Below, one piece after another: positions 1 through 10,067 of a DNA stretch of 43,721 nucleotides. Numbering within the stretch: the stretch's first letter is position 1; every line of letters begins with the position of its first letter. Source of the DNA: Ectocarpus siliculosus (lineage: Eukaryota; Sar; Phaeophyceae; Ectocarpales; Ectocarpaceae); NCBI GenBank assembly GCA_000310025.1, contig FN649758.1, positions 3,243,968 to 3,287,688 on the forward strand, read 5' to 3'. Position numbers and translations under genes: made by a program. Below the pieces are notes generated by a model. The model was not told the DNA's origin, made no database searches, and saw only the letters and a program-made list of their open reading frames with translations.

Positions 1-2
1 GA

Positions 3-814
3 GCCAGCGGCGGAACCGACGCCGGTTGGCATCCTGTAGATGCTACTGGCAGGACTGCGGGAGGTAAGGGCAGCAGTGCCCAAGTCCTTGGCATGTCCAG
101 CGTGAGAGTTGGGAGTAGTAGTCTTCTAGACTCAGACTTGAACCCTCATGCATCTGCTGTAAATCGTCCCTCTGCTGGTGCTGCAAGCTTTGGTTCGATT
201 GGAACTGTTAGTGGGGCTTCGGGTAGTAGCCAGTCTTTCGGTTCGGGAATGGTTAGTGGGACTTTAGGTAGTCAGTCTTCCATTCCGGGAATGGTTAGTG
301 GGGCTTTAGGTAGCCAGTCTTCCATTCCGCCCCCATCTACTCCATCGAGTGAGTGGTGGGGATGTGTCGCCAGTGGAAACACATATATTCCTGGGGTCGG
401 CATTAATAACACAGGAGAAAACTTGGGTAGGAGTCCTTTTCAAAGTTCCCAAAGCTTCTGTTTTTGACGGGACGGACGTGTCATATCCGTCGTGGTCACA
501 ATTGTTTCTACTGAGTGCCCACAACAATAATCTGTATGAGGCTTTTGTTTCTGTGCTACATGTAGAGATTTCGATTGCAAGCATTGAATTCGATCTGACC
601 CCCTGGGTAGAGAAAGGATACAACATACATGGGTGTGCTGTGCCAGACTGAGATATCAAGGTGGATTTTGTTCGACTGTTTGAAGAACTCTCTCAAAACC
701 ATGGCTAGGCATGCAGGTTTCCCCAGCAAGGCATTTCGAGTGTTGAAAGATCACTTTCTACCCTTGAGCCAGAGCACTGTCTGGAACCTTGGAGTTGGTG
801 TTTGTGACTGCTGA
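3..814 (+). pseudogene. Copia gag remnant, fragmented
   Basis: A frame open from base 3 to 467 encodes a Ser/Gly-rich segment with a short internal repeat (GMVSGxLGSQSSIP, twice). The reading then jumps to another frame at about 349-651, which contains VPKASVFDGTDVSYPSW. That resembles the start of a Copia gag (UBN2-like) core, where a DGT-Y-W pattern is common. A third frame at 629-814 continues weakly. No CCHC knuckle or DSG protease motif is seen before the integrase frame begins. Assignment rests on position upstream of the integrase and on the short DGT/W pattern, so it is less certain than the pol domains. Confidence 0.55.
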
Positions 815-2663
815 TTTGAGTTTCTGTAGAGTTGGAGCATGTATTGTAATCTCCCAACTTGGGATATCACCTCTTTTCTCCCAGCGCAGATTGGTGGTGA
901 GTCATGGAATTACCTTGCTTGGTGGTCCTGATGGTGTGATGACTGTTTTCGACGGACATACTATTTTTCAGAGCTTCGATGGCATGCTAATTAAGACTGC
1001 GTATCGTCTTGAAGATAAATCTGTTGGTTCGGTGTTAACTGCCCTCACTCCTTCGAACCCCAAGCATGAATCTAAGATGGATGTGAACGAGTTTCATAAC
1101 ATTTATGCTCATTCGCATGAGGGATTGCTTCGTACAACTGCAAAGCGACTAGGTATCGAGTTGACCGGTAAAATGCATGCTTGTACGGGATGTTCGATGT
1201 CGAAGGCATTCAAGAAAGGGATTGCTCATGAAACAAAATGCAGATCAGACAAAAAGTTGGGCAGAGTTTTTGTTGACCTGGGAGGGCGGAAGGACGTTGC
1301 GTCCGTAGGGGGTAAACATTACCCCATGATAGTGAAGGATGATTTCACAAGACGGACATGGATGTATTTCCTGAAAAGTGAATCAGACGCTGCGAGTGCT
1401 TTCCGGAGTTTCCTTGCAAGTGTGCGTGCTGATGGTATCCCATCATTGGTTGAGATTGTTAGATCTGACAATGGGGGGGAGTTTGTCGGAGGAGAATTTG
1501 CGTCCGTGTGCAACGAGCTCTTGATTAAGCAAGAGTTCACCCCGGCTTACAGTCCCCAATACAACGGTGTTGCAGAGCGTGGTTTGGGATTGATTGAGGC
1601 GGCGGCAATGGCTGTTCGTAATCAGGCAAAAGTTTTGTTTGGGCATGTGCAATTACCTAAGACTGATAGACTATGGGCTGAGGCGATGCATTGGGCTTGC
1701 GAAGCAATTAACCACACAGCTTGTTCCGCTAATCCCGACAGTAAGTCACCGTATGAGATGTGGCATGGTGAAGCTAGTCATGCTAGACCGTATCCGTTTT
1801 TGAAACCGGCGTACTGTAGGTGGCAGCGTCCGTCTAAGCTGCTACCGAAGGGTGAGGCTTGCTTTTATGTCGGTCCTTCGAGAGACCACCCGCGTGACTG
1901 TCATAGAGTACTTACGAGGGCTGGAACTATTCAGGAAACGAGGAATGTGACATGGGAAGCGTTGCCGTCACAGCTCCCTCCACCGCAACCGTCTCTCTTG
2001 CCGATAGAGGTTGCAGAGCAGGGAGGGGAGGAACGTGACGACGATATAGAAGCTGAGGTATGGCCGCTTTTAGGGAGAGGAGTTCCCCACATTCTTTTGC
2101 GACGTGATATCTCTGGTGGAACAATCGATGAGGTTGGCAGTGTTGATGCAGGCAGTGTAGGTCAACCCCCCTCTATGCCATCTTCGCCCGCGATTAATTC
2201 CCCTAGTAGCGCAGCTCCCCCTGTGTCTTCTCCAGCAGACGAGTTCTCCGATGAGGGAGGGCAGGGAGGGCCGGAGACAGGGCAGACAGAATCGGCGGGT
2301 CCGGGAGGGCAGGAGGTAGAGTCGGAGAGTCAGGAAGGTTTGGATGAAGAGTTGGTTGAGCCGGGAGGGCAGGAGGTACAATCGGAGGCATTTCCCCCTG
2401 CTACGCACGTACCATCCAATCGTCGTGCGCGGCATGAGCTTGCTAGTTACAACACTGCTATGAATGAGAATGTTGAGGTCAGAGAAGGCAGAACCCGTGC
2501 GGAAACTCGGGCAGTAAATCAGCAGAGCGTACCCGGCCTCATGGCCACTCTAGGACCCATCTCCGCATCAGAAATAATATTGGCACTCTTAGTCGAACAG
2601 AGAGCATCTGATGCAATGGAATTGCCGAAAGTACTAATTAGATGTAGAGTCAGAACCGGGTAG
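789..2663 (+). pseudogene. Copia pol: pre-integrase and integrase region
   Basis: This long frame encodes the GAG-pre-integrase segment followed by the integrase. The HHCC zinc-binding site is visible as HNIYAHSHEG followed by CTGCSM. The catalytic triad is present: Asp in GRVFVDLGG, Asp in RSDNGGEF and Glu in GVAERG. After the core comes a chromodomain-like or linker stretch, then an acidic Pro/Gly/Ser-rich tail with a repeated GGQEVxSE motif (about 2260-2400). The frame ends at a TAG at 2661-2663. The expected continuation into RT (SYQEARQSKYSTIWDEA) is found in another frame from about 2640, so the stop comes from a frameshift. Integrase residues look intact while the downstream RT does not. 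Confidence 0.9.
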
Positions 2664-3479
2664 CTATCAAGAAGCCCGCCAATCAAAGTATTCCACGATT
2701 TGGGACGAAGCCATGTCTGTAGAATTTGAAGGCTTGTTAAGAGCAGGAACGTTTGCGTTAGCAGTAAAGGCTCCGATAGGCTGTAACGTGATAGATGCTA
2801 GATGGGTCTACAAATGGAAAGCAGATGAAACAGGCAAGATAGTGAAGGCCAAGGCTAGGCTTGTAGCGAAGGGCTTCAAGCAGAAGCATGGTGTGGATTA
2901 TCTTGAGACTTTCTCGCCTACTGCAAATGCTGCATCGATTCGTTTGTTGGTAGCATTGGCGTGCAAGTATGATTTGGAATTTCTTCACTTTAACATTGAG
3001 CAAGCGTTTGTTCAGTCGGAATTGGATCACGAGGTGTTCATGAAGTTGCCTCCTGGCTGTGAGTCGATGACAGGAAAGGTAGTCCGTTTAGACAAGAGTT
3101 TGGACTGAGACAGGCATCTAGAACATTTCACAAGAGACTTGTGTCGGACCTGAAGAGGATTGGTTTCGAACAGTCTCTGTCTGACCCCTGCGTTCTTCGT
3201 TTCATGATGGGAGACGAGGTGTTGGGTATGATTGCGATTCATGTGGATGGCATTCTGTATGCAGGAATTGAGAGGCTTGCCAAGATGGTTGTGGAACCGC
3301 TAGGTGACTCTCCCCCCACGAAGAATTTGGGCGAGGTCAAGTTCTTTCTTGGTTGCGCATTCGTTCGCGACCGCAAGGCTGGTACGATTGAGATGTCTCA
3401 AGAGAGTTACATCAGGAGTGAGTGTTCTCGAGAGATTCAATGTTTGTCGCACCAGCTCGATCCCTGCTTCCCCTGTTAA
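2640..3479 (+). pseudogene. Copia pol: reverse transcriptase, inactivated
   Basis: Two frame segments cover the RT (RVT_2) domain: about 2640-3108 (DARWVYKWKADETGKIVKAK, KARLVAKGFKQ) and about 3105-3479 (FGLRQASRTFHK, then the HVDGIL box). The joint at about 3105 is a frameshift inside the KSL-FGLRQA motif. Two catalytic positions are altered. The first conserved Asp, normally in a 'xD(V/I)xxAF' motif, reads FNIEQAF, so D is replaced by N. The YVDD box reads HVDG, so the second Asp is Gly. These changes alone should abolish polymerase activity. The frame then fails again near 3430 before RNase H. Confidence 0.9.
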
Positions 3480-4204
3480 GTGATTACAGGTCCGTGATGG
3501 AGGATGAGGCGGCAGGGGATGTGCCGTTCCGAGAGGTGGTGGGGAGCCTGATGTGGATCGCCAACCAGACAAGGCCCGACATCTCAAATGCTGTGCGGGC
3601 GGTGGCGAGGCACTCTCACGAGCCAAAGAAGAGCCACTGGAAGGCGGCCCAGAAGATTCTGAATTATCTTCTGGAGACGGCACATCTAACTTTGAAGTAC
3701 AAGCAGGACACTATGGTAGACGTAGGCACGTTGGTGTACGTAGACGCAGACTTCGCCAGTAAGGCCACTGACCGTAGATCAGTTTCGGGAGCACTAGTTC
3801 TTGTAGCTGACTGTCTTGTTGCTTGGATTTCTAGGACGCAGAAATGTGTCACACTTTCAACAACTGAAGCAGAGTATGTTGCGATGGGTGACGGTGTGAA
3901 AGAGGCTCTGTTTGTCAATGGAATGCTCGAGTTCTTGAGGCCTAGTGAGAAGCTTGGTAAGATCCAGGTACGCGAGGATAACGAGGGTGCGATTGCACTT
4001 GCTGAGAATCCACTTAGTTCGTGTAACAGTAAGCACATTGACGTGAGGCACCATTTCCTTAGGAATTTGACAGAAGAGGGAGTGTTGGAAATCAGTCATG
4101 TCGCTAGCGAAAGACAGCATGCGGACATCCTGACGAAGGCGCTGCCGAGAGATCTTTTTGAAGTTCATCGTAATTTTGCTCTAGGCTCGAGATCTGAGAA
4201 GTAG
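3422..4204 (+). pseudogene. Copia pol: RT connection and RNase H
   Basis: This frame begins with the conserved connection (VVGSLMWIANQTRPDIS, a Copia RT C-terminal signature) and continues through RNase H. Acidic residues typical of the RNase H active site can be seen: Asp in YVDADFA, Glu in STTEAEY and Asp in REDNEGA. The C-terminal SKHIDVRHHFLR motif is characteristic of Copia elements. It ends at TAG 4202-4204. This domain looks well preserved compared with the upstream RT, but it is no longer joined to it in frame. Confidence 0.9.
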
Positions 4205-4278
4205 AGGTCTGAGTCGTGTTTTATTTTGGTTTGTTGTTTTTCTGTTATATATTTGATCTGGCCGAAGACAACAGCCCC

Positions 4279-4287
4279 AAGGGAGGG
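4279..4287 (+). promoter_or_regulatory. Probable polypurine tract of the Copia element
   Basis: A purine run (aagggaggg) lies directly before the TG that I take as the start of the right LTR and about 75 bases after the end of RNase H. This is the expected site and composition for plus-strand priming. Confidence 0.6.
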
Positions 4288-4674
4288 TGTTCGTGATAGT
4301 TGCTGCTGTGTGTGTCGACAGAGTAACGTAGCACAATATGATTGGGACAGTTTGAATTGAGGGACTGTCGATGTTGCAGATCGCTGAGTAGCCACATATT
4401 ATCAGAACAGCAAGGAACGTTCTGTAGGAATGCTCCTCGTGGATGGTGCATTTCCCCGAGTGTATTCTTTATGGATAGTGCATCAACCAGAGGATTCATG
4501 GTACGTTGTGAAGTACGTTGGCCCCCTGTTGAGTCGTTGTGTTCCGATATTGTGTTCTGCTTTCGTCCGTTGGTCGAGCGACGGGTGGTGCTGCGGCGCT
4601 GCGGTGCTCGCCCCACCCTTGCTCACTCCACCTTTTGACCTGTTCTCCTGGTCCAAGGTCTCATCAATACAACA
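4288..4674 (+). repeat. Right LTR of the Copia element (boundaries inferred)
   Basis: The LTR is placed from TGTTCGTGAT after the polypurine tract to ...AATACAACA, giving TG...CA ends with a short imperfect inverted repeat (TGTT/AACA) and a length of 387 bases. The left LTR is not in the window, so the right boundary is a prediction from the terminal motif and from the start of a different repeat soon after it. Confidence 0.6.
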
Positions 4675-4696
4675 TCTTTTCCCCAGAAGCCACGAG

Positions 4697-5215
4697 TTTA
4701 CCAACAGACCTCGCATCCCCACAAAGCCGGGACGGAGCACGCCGGGTTCTCGCCGGACCAGGCTCTCACATCACCAAGCGCGAAGCGCCGTGAGGTATTC
4801 GGCGAGTCGCATGAAGGGTGCGCTGCACCCTGCTAAGGGTGTTCGGCATCTTGTGCTTACTTCCTTGCGTACGGATGACAGCTCCGTATGACTTAATTTG
4901 TTTTCTGGTGCTTTCACTTCCAGAGACAGTTGTAAGCACTGTGTAACTGCCTCGAGGGTGTTTGACCAATTTAACACAACGTGGTGCGATCATCCCCCTT
5001 GCGCGCAGTGAGGGTTCTCGACCCCGCACAACATGATCTACTCAACCACCATTATGGTTACCGCAAAAAAAAAACAAAGGAAAAAAAAACGGTATTCTGG
5101 TAGCCAAACACACGATGTGACCGGCTTGTTTTACAACATCGCTGCCAAGCGACGAAATCCCCAACCTCGATGGCAAACACCGGGGGGGAGGGAGGGGGGG
5201 AGGGGGGCAAACATG
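4697..5215 (+). repeat. SINE-like repeat, copy A
   Basis: About 500 bases closely match the reverse complement of 42045-42575. Shared landmarks in order are: cctcgcatccc, gccgggacggagcacgccgg, a run ending cgtacggatgacagc, gcgatcatcccccttgcgcg, ggttctcgaccccgcacaac, an A-rich tract, and gatggcaaacaccg followed by a G-rich tail. Near the head, gggttctcgccgg resembles an RNA polymerase III B box. Copy A has an extra segment of about 45 bases after it that is absent from copy B. No ORF is credible. A tRNA-derived SINE fits, but this is inference from two short box-like motifs and the dispersed, inverted copies. Confidence 0.65.
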
Positions 5216-5584
5216 TTGCGCGTGCTCGACGCAGCGGTGGCGCCTTAACGAAAAGTGCGCAGCTAGTGCTGCAAGGACCGTACCAGCCGGAGGAAAAGCA
5301 GAACGAAGACAGACACCGGTAAAAGACCACGGCATTGCACCGCACGTTTTCCATCGAAGAAAGAGGCCCCAAGTGTAAGTATCATGTACTCACACGCGCG
5401 CTTCTTGTCACACGCAAAACGTTTCTTGTAACGCTGCAAGACTTAGACTAGACGGACGCTTTTTTCACTGCTCAATCGGTTCAGTGTGGTGCGGTGCTTC
5501 CAAGAATGTGCCCATACAAACCTGCGACTCCCCCGCCGGGGAAGTCCGTCAAAGCAATCCAGCAGTGTTGGTATTTGCTTCCAG

Positions 5585-6229
5585 TTATACGACTGGCGTC
5601 CGTCGAAATACGCTCTTGCGTTTCAGGGTTAACCTCATGTATTGTATTCCGGAGCTGAGCGTCGGACGAAACTTGTGGTGGAAGTGTCGGCGTCGGCGCG
5701 TGCTCTCGTCTCGAACAACCTGCAGGCTTTTGCCAAGCAGAGTGGAGCCCCGCCATAAAGAGGGTTGGATTGCAGTAGGATCATCCGCGCGATGTCCAAT
5801 GCCCCATATGGCATCGAATGGGCTTCGACGAGCATTTTGTCGCCGGTGCCCAAAAGATGTTGTCGCATAGCGGGATTTTGCGAAAATTTGTAGTAGGAAG
5901 CGACACGCACCACGTTTTCACGCTCGCGCTCCCAAACAGCTTCGTCAAACCCTTTAACTTGGCGTCCGTAACGCTTATGTTTCATCGGGTCAGAAACACG
6001 CATAATCCGCCGGAACGCATCATGGTCGCCAAAGAGACGAGCCTTGGCACCCGCGAAGAATTATTCTCCACAAGAGTATTCCAAACCATCTACAGTAAAG
6101 ATGGAGGGCGTCCATTGCGAGAAAACCGACGGGGCTTGCCAGAACAACACCATGTCAGGTGCGCGGTACTCCTTGTTCGGATCAAACGCTGGTGGTGACC
6201 ACCTGGCGTCGGTCGGAGGAGGAGGGTAG
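5585..6229 (-). pseudogene. NADAR-domain (DUF1768/YbiA-like) pseudogene
   Basis: Read on the minus strand, the sequence gives almost the whole NADAR domain in order: FWQAPSVFSQWTPSIFTVDG, LEYSCGE, FFAGAKARLFGDHDAF, GRQVKGFDEAVWERERE, YYKFSQNPAMRQHLLGTGDK, LVEA, DAIWGIG, and PSLWRGSTLLGKSLQVVR. These match the hallmark blocks of the family (Y.C.E..., KA.LFGD, F....W...R, KFSQNP....LL.TGD..LVEA, IWGIG, G.N.LG..LM.VR). Known NADAR proteins act on ADP-ribose compounds, including N-glycosidic removal of ADP-ribose from guanine. Two lesions break it: a TAA at 6061-6063 at a position usually Gln in the E-Q/YM block, and a net -1 frameshift near 5816-5822 between LVEA and DAIWGIG. After the shift the frame stays open to TAA 5585-5587. 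No start codon exists close upstream; it may have been the C-terminal part of a longer protein. Confidence 0.85.
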
Positions 6230-6235
6230 ATACGA

Positions 6236-7036
6236 CTACCAGCTTAGCGGAGGAGGGGAATGTCTGTTTCCCCGAGTCCTCACTCTACCAACAGCACAAC
6301 CCGGTGGTGTATAGTCTGTAGTGCTTTCGCTAGAATCCCTCACGTTGGAAACATGACGGACCTCCCTTGACGAGGGTCGCGAGTTTTTCGCTGTTTGTTC
6401 AGCGAGGGGCGCAATCGGAGCGTCCTCCGAATACGGTGTTGTCAGCACCTCCGTGGTCGCGGTTGGGGACCGCTCAGTTTTGGTACTCCGCGAATCGCAA
6501 ACCACGGAAAATCGACGCATATTTCTTTCAACGCAATCTGTCATACTCGCTTCACCGTGCGGCGAGTGACTTTTATCACCGTCTCGAGTTCCATCGGCTT
6601 TATCGCCGCAGGCTGTCGATGACCCGTACGCAGTGGACATGTCCAAAGCATCGCTCGAGGTGGCTAAACCCGGCGACACTTCATGTATGGTCGACAACGT
6701 AGGTGTCCTAACGGTCTTCCACGAGGACGTCTGAGCGGACCCCTTGGGCATGCTCGACAATCCCGACCTTCCGTACCCGCACCTCAAACCGACCCTTGCA
6801 TTCGTGTAGCCAACACGTAATGGTTCAGGCTGGTTTGCGGGCGGCAACGTGGTGTAATCGTGCGTTGTGCAAGCTGCTCGAGCTGTGTTTAAACTCGGGG
6901 AGCCGCCTTCAAGACAGGTCACTCCTTGAGTTCGTAACCTTGGGGGTATGTTACTGACGACAGCGCTGAAGCTGCCGTGTGTGCAAGCTGCTCGAGCTGT
7001 GTTTAAACTCGGGGAGCCGCCTTCAAGACAGGTCAC
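6236..7036 (-). pseudogene. Ser/Thr-rich ORF upstream of the NADAR remnant
   Basis: This frame of 266 codons is low in complexity, rich in Ser, Thr, Pro and Arg, and has no recognisable domain. Its first 60 residues contain an in-frame duplicated 38-residue unit (TCLEGGSPSLNTARAACT twice), produced by a 114-base tandem repeat. It ends (PPPLSW) a few bases before the NADAR frame starts (YPPPPTDARW), one frame apart. It is therefore plausibly the linker of a single ancestral protein running from the zinc-knuckle segment to NADAR. It could also be chance open frame over a degenerate locus. Confidence 0.4.
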
Positions 7037-7093
7037 TTCTTGAGTTCCTAACCTTGGGGTATATGCGTTGATGACAGCGCTGAAGCTGCCGTG
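6867..7093. repeat. Two tandem copies of a 114-base unit
   Basis: The sequence gtgcaagctgctcgagctg recurs at an offset of 114 bases, as does tgaagctgccgtg at the other end. The copies differ at a few positions. 114 is a multiple of 3, so the minus-strand reading frame stays open through both. Confidence 0.9.
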
Positions 7094-7287
7094 ATCGGGA
7101 GTGTGGGCTACACCATCTGCACCCGATGAAGCCGAGGCACTACCGCTTGTAGGGGAAGTCGGTTGTAGGAACGGGGGGAGTGGTACACTCGACCGTACCT
7201 ACTATACGCGTCCTGCGACACATATCTAGCTGCTCCCTGTTTTGCCATCGGCAGGTCGGGGAGTAACGACAAGCCGCCGTTGGGCTC

Positions 7288-8217
7288 TCAGCTACCAGCA
7301 TTATACGTTCCAGGAGTGCGGGCATTTGGGTTTGAGTCCACGGGGAGTCGGCTGTTGATTCGTAACGCCGGTTGCGCGTGTGTGGCAGACGCGGGAGCAG
7401 TACCTGCATTAGGCTGGTATGCTACCAATGTGTGCTGTTGGGCTGGTGGACTAGATTGCAGCTCGCCCGGTGGTGGCGGTTGATGCCACGTCTGAGTGTA
7501 TTGTTGCGGGTGTGGAGCGTTACCTGCGTATTGAACTCTATGAGCTGGTCTGTGGGAACGGCGCCGGTTTTGTTGGCCATTCGAGTTGCGTGAGCCGTGT
7601 GTTGTGGCAGTCGCAGACTTGGTCCTCCAGGACCGCAAGCGCTCTTGCCACAGGCGAAACGTGTCATCACCATCAGTCAGTGCACCTAAATCTGGGTTCA
7701 GTACACCACTAGCATTGGTGAAAGGTTGTTCATAGTGTTTGATAGAGTGACCAGACCCGCGACAATTTAAACAACGGCCAGCATTCGCGCTGAACGCTTG
7801 TGCTCGGTCGGCTCTAGTCCTAAGGAGTGGTGTCCAAAGGGGGGGCAGTTGACGTTTGAAACCATTGGAAACAACAGATGCACTGTCTCCCAATGATCAT
7901 CGGTGGCCAGCGGCCAAGCATCGTAGCTAACACAAAACACATCATGAATTGGCTCTGACCGATTTGCTACGTGCTCCCTGAGAGCTCCAAGGCTGCTGCG
8001 ATTGCGTCGTCGAACGTCCTTGAGAACGACTACCGCCTTGCGAATGCAACGATAATCCACAAAGCGAGAGCGTAGCATATTGCTCGCCATTCTCAGCCTT
8101 AACCTTAGAGGTCGTGAATTCATTCAGCACTCGCCACATCTCATCCAGACTACTGTACGGTCCTGCAGACGACGCTTGTGTAATGAATGGTATTTGACCC
8201 CCTTCCTTCAGAATCAA
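7288..8217 (-). pseudogene. Gag-like zinc-knuckle protein fragments
   Basis: Three overlapping minus-strand frames form one apparent protein: 8217-7942 (LKEGGQIPFITQ, then a Ser/Gln-rich stretch), 8123-7767 (HDVFCVSYDAWPLATDDHWE, LLFPMVS) and 7893-7288. The last carries LPPLWTPLLRTRADRAQAF, then GRCLNCRGSGHSIKHYEQPF and TNASGVLNP. The Cys block is a CCHC knuckle (CX2CX4HX4C) whose last Cys is Tyr. The joints near 8000 and 7870 are frameshifts. After the knuckle comes a Pro/Gln/Thr-rich tail, then a stop at 7288. The knuckle and its placement recall retroelement gag proteins. The direct run-on to the Ser/Thr-rich ORF and NADAR suggests one long degenerate gene, which is inference. Confidence 0.55.
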
Positions 8218-9617
8218 TCACCTTTGAGCTGTGTGGAACTCTCTTGTCCGACCACAGTAGCAGGTTGTCGTTGCTTTCCGTTGTTCTCTTCTCTTGGTTA
8301 TCGCTTTCCAAGCCAACTCACAATATCCCACGCACACACGATCATAGATCGCCTGCACGCACACACGGGAACAGCAGGGCACATGTCTCGGCATAAAGCC
8401 CTGATCTAGCATGACGTCACGTCTTATCATCCGACGGCGCCAAAGAACCATGATCAACCACGATCACATGTCTACCTCCAAATACCATAACAGCATTCCT
8501 TAACATGTGGCCCTTGGGTCCAGAGGACATGCGTCTATCAACCTCTTGCTGAAGGGTCAGCGAGGCAGCGAATAAGAACTCCGTGAGACCTTTCTCTTTT
8601 TGGGACCAATCACGTTCCTTCCCGTTTATTGCCGATCCGCGCTCTACGCAACGGCGCTACAATATGCAACGGGCCCTTCCGCCCCCGCCATGTTCTTGAG
8701 CGCGATCCATGCATCTATGCCCCACATGCCGGGTTCTCCCTCGACCCGCAAGGCTTGACGAACGGGCAACAGTCACGTTTCTTTTGAGGAGGCGTTCTCG
8801 TGGTCGAGACCTGTCTACCAAGTACCTGGTTTTCAGGGAAAACCACCCCTGTGAAGGAATTAATGGAGATGGGGGAGGGGGGGGATCGATCGTGTTCTAG
8901 CGGGTAGGTTTGAGTTTTGTCCGCGAAGCAAGATATTTAGTCATCGTCTCTCCTCAACTAACCGAACGGACGCACATCTCGGCCCCCAAGGAATCTATAG
9001 ACTACTTTCCGTGCAAATATTGTGCGCGAAATTCCCGCTTATAGCTTCGCTAGTGAAAGCTGGGGTCCCCGGAAGGCACCCAGATCACCAAAAAAATGGC
9101 TTTTTTCCAGTCATTTGAAGGAGATACCCAATCGTCTCTGTTCGTATCGATCATGCGTACGGGTTTCATCGTGTATGTGTTTCTTGTAGACATCGATCGC
9201 GTTAAAATAGGTTGATCATTGACAAAACGTCCTTTTCAAATGAAAATAGCAGATGGGGAAAGAACGAAGTTTGCCAACGCTTTCCTTGACATCGGAGACT
9301 CTCCTCTAGCGTGCCGAATGAGCGCTTGACCAATCCCCTCCTTGCTGTTCTTCCTACTTGCTACAACGTAGATAGTAAAACACTAACCTTCCCCGCAAAT
9401 CTTTCCTGCAACACCGGCAACAAGTTGGACGAGTTTAGACTATATTATGCATGTACGGTCTAAGACGCCGTTATCTTGCAATGGCCCCCGAGCCAAATAC
9501 TGCCACCTCCAGCTTCGACAAATGGAACATCGAAGAAAAAAATTCCGCATGAGCTCGAGGGTCAGCAGGGGGGAGGCAACCACACCAAACCGACAGGCCA
9601 GGACGATCGACGAAAAA
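8218..9617. other. No supported gene
   Basis: I see only short frames, a few homopolymers (for example the G-run near 8871-8883) and no domain, RNA gene or repeat that I can match elsewhere in the window. Confidence 0.5.
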
Positions 9618-10060
9618 GCACAAATCATATGCCAAGAATCGTGGTTTCCACGGATGATGGAAGTCGAGGCACGTTGGCCAACATGCGTTGCGCCTAACGC
9701 CGTGCACCCCTACCTCGCAACAGTCCCGCTTATGTCCACAGCTAGATTACTACGCAGCGTACTATATTACTGGCTACCCTGTGGCCCACCGCCGCCACTG
9801 CCCGCCGACAGTGCCGCATGGACATCGGTACCAATCCCGGCCTTCATGGTCGGGATCACGGATGTCATTCGTTGGCGATGACGCTATAGGGCGGGGTGAA
9901 TGCTGGCGTACCGGGTTGCCGCGGCGGCCGCCAAGTCACCATTGGCCAAGCGGAGACTTGGCATGCGGGGTTCGATCAGGAGGAACCTTGTTGTCGTGCA
10001 AGCACGATGACCGTAGGCAAACGAAACACGGGGGGCCAAGTTGTCACTCGACGAGAGGGC
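9618..10060. repeat. 3' flank of PARP copy 1, duplicated at the 3' flank of copy 2
   Basis: The segment matches 25018-25440 in the same orientation. Shared blocks include acaaatcatatgcc, gatgacgctatagggc, cgccaagtcaccattggcc and ttgttgtcgtgcaagcacg. It lies just past the stop codon of PARP copy 1 and at the equivalent place past copy 2. The duplication unit therefore included 3' untranslated or flanking DNA. I see no protein-coding frame conserved between the two copies. Confidence 0.85.
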
Positions 10061-10067
10061 TGCGAGG

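Larger units (their letters stand above)
3..4674 (+). mobile_element. Degenerate Ty1/Copia LTR retrotransposon, 5' end outside the window
   Basis: The Copia order is visible: gag-like remnant, pre-integrase and integrase, reverse transcriptase, RNase H, polypurine tract, right LTR. The reading frame is broken at least four times: within gag near 440, before RT near 2640, inside RT near 3105, and between RT and RNase H near 3430. The zinc knuckle and protease expected between gag and integrase are not found, which suggests an internal deletion around 650-800. Two catalytic aspartates of RT are replaced (see the RT entry). The copy is therefore dead as an autonomous element. The left LTR, primer-binding site and target-site duplication lie outside the window or cannot be checked. 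Confidence 0.93.
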
